Shown here: positions 19,962 through 26,376 of the stretch, one piece after another
Numbering within the stretch: the first letter of the stretch is position 1
Layout of the letters: every line of letters starts with the position of its first letter
Assembly (NCBI RefSeq): GCF_014650955.1
Contig: NZ_BMVY01000027.1
Span: forward strand, 1 to 64,000
Direction: 5' to 3'
Length of the DNA: 64,000 nt
DNA from: Streptomyces tauricus
Lineage (GTDB): Bacteria; Actinomycetota; Actinomycetes; Streptomycetales; Streptomycetaceae
The notes under the pieces: model-generated
Told to the model about the DNA's origin: nothing
Databases searched by the model: none
The model's input: only the letters and a program-made list of their open reading frames with translations
Translations under genes and position numbers: made by a program

Positions 19962-21299
19962 TCACTGGTCGTGACCCGAACCATCACCCGCCGCGTCGCC
20001 CGCCTGCTGACCGGCGTCACCGGCCTGCTCCTCGCCCCCGACGGCGTCACCGCCGACCGCGTCACCACCGGCCCCGGCTTCCTCACCGGCACCGGCCTGC
20101 TCACCAGCGCCCGCTTCCTCACCGGCGCCAGCCTCCTCGCCCGCGCCGGCCTCTTCACCTGCGCCCGCTTCCTCACCGGCCCCGGCCGCGTCACCCGCGC
20201 CGAGCGTCGCGCCCACCGCGGCCAGCGCCGTGGTCACCGGCTGGAAGAACGTCTCGCCGCCGACGGTGCAGTCGCCGCTGCCGCCCGAGGTCAGGCCGAT
20301 CGCGCTGCCCTCCGCGGTGAAGAGCGAACCGCCGCTGTCGCCGGGCTCGGCACAGACGTTGGTCTGGATGAGGCCGGTGACCGTGCCCTCCGGGTAGTTC
20401 ACGGTGGCGTCGAGGCCCGTGACCTGACCGTCGTTGAGACCGGTGGTGCTGCCCATCCGGATGACCGTCTCACCGACTGCGGCATCCGCCGCCGCCAGGA
20501 TCTCCACGCTCTGCTCGCCGGTGTTCACCGTGCTGGGAGCCACGGTCGCCGGGTCGTCGTACTTGACGAGCGCGAAGTCACCGGCACCGGGGAACGTGGC
20601 GGCCTCGACCGTGCCGATCGGCGCGCCGTCCTGCGCGTCCGACCATTCGGCGGCGGCGACACCGCAGTGGCCCGCGGTCAGGAAGGCGGGGCTGCCGTCG
20701 TCGGCGACGACGTTGAACCCGAGCGAGCAGCGCGCGCCGCCGCCGAAGATGGCGTCGCCGCCCTCGACGAACGTCTTGAACTCACCAGCGGACTTCTTGA
20801 TGGTCGCCACGCCCGCGCCGAGGGTCTGGACGGTCGACTCCAGCTGGTCCCACTTCGCACCTGTGACGGTGCTGTCGGCGGTGACCTGGATCTTGTTCGT
20901 CCGGGGGTCGACGGCCCAGGAGGTGCCGGGGATGGTCGCGTCGGCCTTCAGTGTCTGCGACGCCGCCTTGAGTTCGGCGGTGCTGTTCTCGACCTGGCGG
21001 ACCACCGCACCCTTCTTCTCCGCCAGGATGATGTTGTTGTTGTCGCCCACGACGTTGATGATGAGCTGCTGCTTGCCGGAGTCGTAATACCCACCGGCAT
21101 AGTCTTCACCGAGCAGTTCGGCCAGTTGAGAGGCGAGGTCAGACGCGTCCGCGGCCTTCAGCGTTCTGGGGGCGGCACCTTCCGTCGCATCGGTCTGGGA
21201 CGCCATCGCGTTGGGCAGGACGAGTGCCGCCGCGCCGAGCGCGACCACGCTTCCTGCGGCTATGACGGCCTTGCGCTTCGGTATCCGCTTGTGACTCAA
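19962..21299 (-). CDS. secreted S1 (alpha-lytic/streptogrisin-like) serine protease with repeat tail
   Basis: After a lysine/arginine-rich signal peptide (residues 1-34) and a propeptide (to about 185) comes a chymotrypsin-fold domain. The triad is visible: H211 in LTAGHCG, D241 in GDFALV and S322 in GDSGGSL, with cysteine pairs C191/C212 and C316/C344. The last 75-80 residues are a low-complexity tail of repeated AGAGEE/GDAVGG units with no LPxTG, no hydrophobic segment and a GSGHDQ end. The start is a TTG at 21299 with AGGAGG 8 nt upstream; the longer frame upstream lacks a site and the signal peptide fits the TTG. Probably an extracellular protease with a disordered acidic tail. Confidence 0.85.
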   Translation of the reverse strand: MSHKRIPKRKAVIAAGSVVALGAAALVLPNAMASQTDATEGAAPRTLKAADASDLASQLAELLGEDYAGGYYDSGKQQLIINVVGDNNNIILAEKKGAVVRQVENSTAELKAASQTLKADATIPGTSWAVDPRTNKIQVTADSTVTGAKWDQLESTVQTLGAGVATIKKSAGEFKTFVEGGDAIFGGGARCSLGFNVVADDGSPAFLTAGHCGVAAAEWSDAQDGAPIGTVEAATFPGAGDFALVKYDDPATVAPSTVNTGEQSVEILAAADAAVGETVIRMGSTTGLNDGQVTGLDATVNYPEGTVTGLIQTNVCAEPGDSGGSLFTAEGSAIGLTSGGSGDCTVGGETFFQPVTTALAAVGATLGAGDAAGAGEEAGAGEEAGAGEEAGAGEEAGAGEQAGAGEEAGAGGDAVGGDAVGGEEQAGDAGQQAGDAAGDGSGHDQ

Positions 21300-21808
21300 C
21301 TTCTTGACCTCCTGGGGACTGGGGGTCCGAGCCGCCGGATGACGGCTGACTGCGGGCGCCTGGATGGCTGTTGATACGCAGGCGGCACGTGGGGCGTTCA
21401 ACGCTCTTCCTCAACTTCCTTTGCGAAAGCGCGATTCGGCCGCGCCGGATGTACGGGCCGCGGCGGCGGGGATCAGCGGCCCCATGACGCTGACCACCAC
21501 GGATACCGACCGGCTCCGCACGGACGGCGTCACCCCCGCTCGGCGCACTTCGGCACGCCTCGGCACGTGAAGTCGTCGGCGACACCGGGTGCGCCCCGAA
21601 TCGACGCCTTGATCGGAGCCCCGAAGGCGAAAGGACGACAGTGACCGGAATACGGCCACATGGCCCTCGGTCCGCGCCCGTTCATTCGGGTGCATTCGGG
21701 CCTGTTCCCGTGACGTCACAGGAAATCCGGCACCCTCGCTCGATCCCCGGGGATCCCCCAATTGATCCCCCATTGGAACTCCCTGTCCCATAGGCCTACC
21801 TTCGATAC
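21300..21808. promoter_or_regulatory. divergent region with a leaderless-type promoter and palindromes
   Basis: This 509-bp gap holds the S1 protease promoter (minus) and the DJ-1 gene promoter (plus). For the plus gene TTGGAA (21773-21778) and TACCTT (21797-21802) are 18 bp apart, and the ATG lies 6 nt after the -10 box with no ribosome binding site. The message is therefore probably leaderless. Two perfect palindromes lie upstream, GTGACGTCAC at 21710-21719 and GATCCCCGGGGATC at 21742-21755, plus a doubled CATTCGGG near 21683-21700. No short gene is evident. Confidence 0.5.
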
Positions 21809-22504
21809 ATGTCGAAGATTCTTTTCGTAGTGACCGGTGCCGATTTCTGGACTCTCGCGGACGGCACGAAGCACCCGACCGGATTCTGGGCGGAAGAGGC
21901 CGTCGCCCCGTACGAGGCCTTCAAGGCGGCCGGCCACGAGATCGTCGTGGCCACCCCGGGCGGCGTCACCCCGACGGTGGACAGGGGCAGCCTGGCCCCC
22001 GAGCTGAACGGCGGACAGGAGGGCGCGGACAGGGTCGCCGCCACCCTCGCCTCGTTCGACGAGCTGCGGCGCCCGATCCGGCTTGAGGACGTGGACCTCG
22101 ACGCGTACGCGGCCGTCTACTACCCCGGCGGCCACGGCCCCATGGAGGATCTCGCGGTCGACGCCGACTCGGGCCGCCTCCTGACGCGCGCCCTGGAGTC
22201 CGGCAAACCGCTCGGGGTGGTCTGCCACGCCCCGTCCGCGCTGCTGGCCGCCACCAAGGAGGACGGGGGCAACGCCTTCGCCGGGTACCGCCTGACCGGG
22301 TTCACCAACATCGAGGAGACGCAGGCCGGGTTCGCGGACAAGGCCAAGTGGCTGCTCCAGGACCGCCTGGTGGAGATCGGCGCCCATTTCCAGGAGGGCG
22401 AGCCGTGGGCCCCGTACGTGGTCGTCGACCGCAATCTCGTGACCGGCCAGAACCCCGCCTCCTCCGCGCCGCTCGCGGCCGAACTCCTCAGGATGCTCGG
22501 CTGA
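21809..22504 (+). CDS. DJ-1/PfpI superfamily protein (Hsp31-like class I amidotransferase fold)
   Basis: The 231-residue protein has the flavodoxin-like order of Hsp31/PfpI proteins: ILFVVTGAD, an AVAPYEAFKAAGHEIVVATPGG strand-loop, YYPGGHGPMEDL, and the nucleophile elbow GVV-C139-HAPSALL. The nucleophile is followed by His, as in deglycase/chaperone members. The C-terminus (VTGQNPASSAPLAAELL) is typical. Proposed roles in the family include glyoxal/methylglyoxal detoxification and protein quality control. The ATG at 21809 appears to be the first transcribed codon. Confidence 0.87.
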   Translation: MSKILFVVTGADFWTLADGTKHPTGFWAEEAVAPYEAFKAAGHEIVVATPGGVTPTVDRGSLAPELNGGQEGADRVAATLASFDELRRPIRLEDVDLDAYAAVYYPGGHGPMEDLAVDADSGRLLTRALESGKPLGVVCHAPSALLAATKEDGGNAFAGYRLTGFTNIEETQAGFADKAKWLLQDRLVEIGAHFQEGEPWAPYVVVDRNLVTGQNPASSAPLAAELLRMLG

Positions 22505-22968
22505 AGGTCGGCCGATCACACTCCGCGATCAGCCACTTACCTTCTGTTGATCAGTCGGAGCGGAATCCCGGCTTCAGCAAATCTGCACAGCGAATACGCA
22601 GTGGAGTCACGGCACGCGACGAATCCGCACAACGGATCGTCGCGTGCCGCGTCATTGGCGAGGTGTGCCCGATTCAGGTTCCGTCCCGTGTTGCCGAGAT
22701 GTGGATGACCCCCGGGGCCATGTGAAGAAGTCGCCACCACCCGGTGCGCAGGCCTGCACGGTTGAACCGATTCGGCTCCTGAATGCCCAGATCACATGGC
22801 CCGTTGATTGGATGCGCGGCGCGGCACCGTGCTTTGATCCATTGCACCGCGGGGGCCGTTCTTCGGATTTCGTTTTCGGGATCCGGGTGCTCGCGGTCGC
22901 GGCCGACCATCTGTCCCCAGAGGGGGCCGCTCCCCCCTTGTGAATATCAATAGGAAGGGAAGTTCATC
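22505..22968. promoter_or_regulatory. 464-bp leader region of the peptide export cassette
   Basis: It holds an imperfect inverted repeat at 22610-22649 (left arm CGGCACGCGACGAATCCG, right arm CGGATCGTCGCGTGCCG, one bulge, 5-nt loop) that may terminate the DJ-1 message. After it comes a lower-GC stretch (about 22790-22900) likely to carry the promoter of the precursor gene. A strong site, GGAAGGGAAG, precedes the ATG at 22969. No other gene is visible. Confidence 0.45.
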
Positions 22969-23184
22969 ATGAACTCCACCCCCCAGGTCCAGACCGCCGA
23001 GATCTCCGACGCCGACCTCGACAACGTCTCGGGTGGCCTCGCGCTGAACGCCCTCGGCTCCGTCACCGGTGCCGTCAACGGCATCGCCCCCGTCTCCGGC
23101 CTGGTCGACACCGTCGTGGGCACCGTGGAGGGCGTGACCGGCCTGAACACCGCCCCGGTCACCGGCCTGGTCGCCGGTCTCTGA
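22969..23184 (+). CDS. double-glycine leader peptide, Cys-free bacteriocin-like precursor
   Basis: The 71-residue product begins with a leader that fits the double-glycine consensus at every key position relative to the cleavage site: I(-12) S(-11), D(-8) L(-7), V(-4), G(-2) G(-1), i.e. EISDADLDNVSGG with GG at residues 22-23. The predicted 48-residue core is rich in Gly, Val, Ala and Leu and has no Cys, Lys or Arg. It has four GxxxG motifs (30-34, 34-38, 51-55, 66-70) and an internal duplication: VTGAVNGIAPVSGLV at 32-46 and VTGLNTAPVTGLV at 56-68. Absence of Cys excludes lanthionine formation. A hairpin follows and then C39/ABC export genes, so it is the likely cargo. Streptomycete relatives are often labelled type A2 lantipeptides, which the sequence does not support. 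Confidence 0.8.
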   Translation: MNSTPQVQTAEISDADLDNVSGGLALNALGSVTGAVNGIAPVSGLVDTVVGTVEGVTGLNTAPVTGLVAGL

Positions 23185-23210
23185 TCACTTCTGTGATCGC
23201 TTAGCGTGCC

Positions 23211-23247
23211 GTGAGTCCCGGAACCATTCCCCGGTTCCGGGACTCAC
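23211..23247 (+). terminator. perfect 15-bp hairpin between peptide gene and exporter genes
   Basis: GTGAGTCCCGGAACC (23211-23225) pairs perfectly with GGTTCCGGGACTCAC (23233-23247) around ATTCCCC. It starts 26 bp after the precursor stop and ends 42 bp before the HlyD-like start. This placement fits a partial terminator or mRNA-stabilising element that yields much precursor and little transporter from one promoter. Confidence 0.75.
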
Positions 23248-23289
23248 GGGTTCCCTGTCAACAAGTTCCTCGCAGGTGAGGGAAATCCC

Positions 23290-24096
23290 GTGCAGTTCCG
23301 CCAACAGGCCCTCGCCAAACTGCAGTCGCCGGAGGAACTCGACCTGCCGGTGCGCTTCGCCCGCCCCCAGGGCTGGCTCGTGCTGGCCGTGACGGTCGTC
23401 GTCATGGCCGCCGCGTCGGTCTGGGCCGTGACGGGCTCCGTGGCGTCCACGGTGAGCGCGCCCGCCATCCTCACGCACGGCCAAGGCAGTTACCTTCTGC
23501 AAAGCCCCGTCTCCGGCCAGGTCACCGCGGTCCTCACCGAGCAGGGCAGGCGGATCAAGGCGAACGCTCCCGTCCTCAAGGTCCGTACGGCGAAGGGCGA
23601 GACGGTCGTACGCGGTGTCGCCGCGGGCCGGGTCTCCGCGCTCGCCGCGACCATCGGCGCGATCATCAGCACCGGCACGAACGTGGCGGCCGTGGAGAAG
23701 GTCGCCGGCGCCGACGACCCCTTGTACGCGACGGTGTACGTGCCCGCCGAGAACGCCGCCACGATCCCCGCGAACGCCCCCGTCGACCTGACCGTCCAGT
23801 CCGTGCCGACCCAGGAGTACGGGGTGCTGCGCGGCCATGTGAAGTCGGTGGACCGCGCCGCCCAGTCACCCCAGCAGATCGCCGCCTTCCTCGGCGACAG
23901 CCAACTGGGCGAGCAGTTCACCAAGAAGGGGAGGCCCGTGGCCGTCCTCGTCCGGCTCGACACCTCGTCCGGCACGAAGTCCGGCTACAAGTGGTCGTCA
24001 GCCGAGGGCCCGCCGTTCCGGCTCGACTCCATGACGATGGCCTCCGGTTCGATCCGTCTGGACGACCAGCGCCCGATCGATTGGCTGCTGCCGTGA
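23290..24096 (+). CDS. NHLM-type bacteriocin secretion protein (HlyD/membrane fusion-like)
   Basis: The 268-residue protein has a short cytosolic N-terminus, one transmembrane helix (about 35-56, WLVLAVTVVVMAAASVWAV) and a biotinyl-lipoyl-like hairpin domain (SPVSGQVTAVLTEQGRRIKANAPVLKV). It is much shorter than Gram-negative HlyD and matches the NHLM_micro_HlyD type found beside two special ABC transporters. The start is GTG 23290 with GTGAGGG upstream. The stop overlaps the next start (GTGA at 24093). It probably bridges the ABC exporter and the cell envelope; there is no outer membrane here, so its exact role is unclear. Confidence 0.82.
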   Translation: MQFRQQALAKLQSPEELDLPVRFARPQGWLVLAVTVVVMAAASVWAVTGSVASTVSAPAILTHGQGSYLLQSPVSGQVTAVLTEQGRRIKANAPVLKVRTAKGETVVRGVAAGRVSALAATIGAIISTGTNVAAVEKVAGADDPLYATVYVPAENAATIPANAPVDLTVQSVPTQEYGVLRGHVKSVDRAAQSPQQIAAFLGDSQLGEQFTKKGRPVAVLVRLDTSSGTKSGYKWSSAEGPPFRLDSMTMASGSIRLDDQRPIDWLLP

Positions 24097-26375
24097 CCGC
24101 ACCCCAGGACACGTCACCCCAGGACACCTCGTCCGCCACGCACACCACGGGTACCGAACTGCCGCCGCCCGTACGGGGCCGGCGCCGAGCGGCGCCGCCC
24201 AAGCGCACGGTCCCCACGGGCCGGGGGCGGCGCGTCCGTACGCCCACCGTCCTCCAGATGGAGGCCGTGGAGTGCGGCGCCGCCTCCCTCGCGATGGTCC
24301 TCGCCCACCACGGGCGGCACATCCCGCTGGAGGAACTCCGTATCGCCTGCGGTGTCTCGCGCGACGGCTCGCGGGCCAGCAACCTGCTGAAGGCGGCCCG
24401 CAGTTACGGTCTGACGGCCAAGGGCATGCAGATGGACACGGCGGCGCTCGCCGAGGTGCGGGCGCCGGCGATCCTGTTCTGGGAGTTCAACCACTACGTC
24501 GTCCTCGACGGGATCGGACGCCGCCTGGGCCGGCGCGGGGTGTACGTCAACGACCCCGCCAAGGGCCGGCGCTTCGTCCCGATGGAGGACTTCGACACCA
24601 GTTTCACGGGTGTCGTGCTGGTCCTGGAACCGGGCCCGGACTTCGAGAAGGGCGGCCGCAAGCCCGGTGTCATGGGCGCCATGCCCGCCCGGCTGCGCGG
24701 CACCTCGGGCACCATGCCCGCGGCCGTGCTGGCCAGCCTGCTGCTGGTGGCGGTCGGCGCGGCCGTGCCCGCGCTCAGCCGTACGTACATCGACCTGTTC
24801 CTGATCGGCGGGCAGACCTCGCTGCTCGGGGTGCTGTTCGCGTCCATGGGCGCGAGTGTGCTGCTGACGGTGGTGCTGACCTGGCTGCAGCAGGCGAACC
24901 TGCTGCGCGGCCGGCTGATCTCCTCCACCCTCAGCAGCGCCAAGTTCCTCCGGCATCTGCTGCGGCTGCCGGTCACGTTCTTCTCGCAGCGCAGCCCGGC
25001 CGACCTGGTGCAGCGCCTCCAGTCCAACGACGCGGTGGCCGAGACCCTGGCCCGCGACCTCGCGGCGGCGGGCGTGGACGCGGTCGTCGTGGTCCTGTAC
25101 GCCGTACTGCTCTACACCTACGATCCGCAGCTCACCGCGGTGGGCGTCGCGGTGGCCCTGCTCAACGTGGTGGCGATGCGGGTCGTGATCCGGCTGCGCG
25201 CGACCCGTACCGCTAAGTTGCGCGCCGACAGCGCGCGGCTGACGAACACGGCGTACACGGGCCTGCAGTTGATCGAGACGATGAAGGCGACCGGCGGCGA
25301 GGACGGCTACTTCCGCAAGTGGGCGGGGCAGCACGCCACCACCCTTGAGGAGCAGCAGCGTCTCGGGGTGCCGAGCGCCTGGCTGGGTGTCGTGGCGCCG
25401 ACCCTGGCGACCCTCAACAGCGCCCTGATCCTGTGGATCGGCGGGATGCGGGCCGTGGAGGGGCACATCTCCGTCGGTCTGCTCGTCGCGTTCCAGGCGC
25501 TGGTGACCCGCTTCACCGCGCCGATCACCCGGCTGAACGGGGTCGCGGGCCGTATCCAGGACTTCGCGGCCGACGTGGCCCGGCTGAAGGACGTCGAGAA
25601 CTTCGCCGCCGATCCGCTGTACTCGCGGCGCGGCGCGAACGACAGCACCCGCAGGCTGCAGGGCCATGTGGAGCTGGAGAACATCACCTTCGGCTACAGC
25701 CCGCTGGACAAGCCGCTGCTGTCCGGGTTCTCGCTGACGGTCGGGCCGGGGCAGCAGGTCGCCCTGGTCGGGGGTTCCGGCAGCGGCAAGTCGACGGTGT
25801 CCAGGCTGATCTCGGGTCTGTACGAGCCCTGGGAGGGCGTGATCCGGATCGACGGGCAGTGGCTGGAGGACATCCCGCGCGGCGCGCTCGCGTCGTCCGT
25901 GTCCTTCGTCGACCAGGACGTGTTCCTCTTCGAGGGCACGGTCCGCGACAACATCGCCCTGTGGGACCCGTCGGTCCCGGACGAGGCGGTGGTCGAAGCA
26001 CTGCGGGACGCGGCGCTGTACGACGTGGTGACGCGCCGCCCCGGCGGAATCCAGAGCCGGGTCGAGCAGGACGGGCGCAACTTCTCCGGCGGTCAGCGCC
26101 AACGCCTGGAGATCGCCCGGGCGTTGGTGCGCAGGCCCAGCATCCTGGTGCTCGACGAGGTGACGAGCGCGCTGGACGCGGAGACCGAGCAGCTCGTGAT
26201 GGACAACCTGCGCAGGCGCGGCTGTGCCTGTGTGGTGATCGCGCACCGGCTCAGCACCGTGCGCGACAGCGACGAGATCGTGGTGCTCCAGCACGGCACG
26301 GTCGTGGAACGCGGGCGTCACGACGCCCTGGTGGCGGCCGGCGGCGCGTACGCCGAGCTGGTCAGGGAGCGATGA
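24093..26375 (+). CDS. NHLM ABC transporter 1 with N-terminal C39 peptidase
   Basis: The 760-residue protein carries three modules. A C39 double-glycine peptidase comes first, with catalytic C61 (VECGAASLAMVL), H134 (NHYVVLD) and D154 (VNDPAKG). A six-helix exporter membrane domain follows (about 200-480). Last is an ATPase with GGSGSGKST (about 560-568), the FSGGQRQRLEIARAL signature and LVLDEVTSALD. It would cleave the GG leader of the 22969 peptide and export the core. The N-terminal 45 residues before the peptidase are Thr/Pro/Arg-rich and probably disordered. The start GTG overlaps the preceding stop; one base separates its stop from the next ATG. Confidence 0.9.
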   Translation: MTAPQDTSPQDTSSATHTTGTELPPPVRGRRRAAPPKRTVPTGRGRRVRTPTVLQMEAVECGAASLAMVLAHHGRHIPLEELRIACGVSRDGSRASNLLKAARSYGLTAKGMQMDTAALAEVRAPAILFWEFNHYVVLDGIGRRLGRRGVYVNDPAKGRRFVPMEDFDTSFTGVVLVLEPGPDFEKGGRKPGVMGAMPARLRGTSGTMPAAVLASLLLVAVGAAVPALSRTYIDLFLIGGQTSLLGVLFASMGASVLLTVVLTWLQQANLLRGRLISSTLSSAKFLRHLLRLPVTFFSQRSPADLVQRLQSNDAVAETLARDLAAAGVDAVVVVLYAVLLYTYDPQLTAVGVAVALLNVVAMRVVIRLRATRTAKLRADSARLTNTAYTGLQLIETMKATGGEDGYFRKWAGQHATTLEEQQRLGVPSAWLGVVAPTLATLNSALILWIGGMRAVEGHISVGLLVAFQALVTRFTAPITRLNGVAGRIQDFAADVARLKDVENFAADPLYSRRGANDSTRRLQGHVELENITFGYSPLDKPLLSGFSLTVGPGQQVALVGGSGSGKSTVSRLISGLYEPWEGVIRIDGQWLEDIPRGALASSVSFVDQDVFLFEGTVRDNIALWDPSVPDEAVVEALRDAALYDVVTRRPGGIQSRVEQDGRNFSGGQRQRLEIARALVRRPSILVLDEVTSALDAETEQLVMDNLRRRGCACVVIAHRLSTVRDSDEIVVLQHGTVVERGRHDALVAAGGAYAELVRER

Positions 26376-26376
26376 G

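Noticed and set aside
19962..20215. Sortase anchor at the end of the S1 protease
   Set aside because: No LPxTG-like motif, hydrophobic helix or basic tail; only acidic repeats ending in GSGHDQ.
18777..21374. 865-codon plus-strand frame through the PP2C gene end and the protease gene
   Set aside because: It runs through a terminator, three intergenic repeats and an antisense gene; composition is that of a shadow frame.
22969..23184. Calling the small peptide a lanthipeptide
   Set aside because: The core has no cysteine and no lanthionine synthetase gene is nearby.
24114..26321. 735-codon minus-strand frame opposite the C39 ABC transporter
   Set aside because: His/Arg/Gln-rich antisense shadow with no start site or motif.
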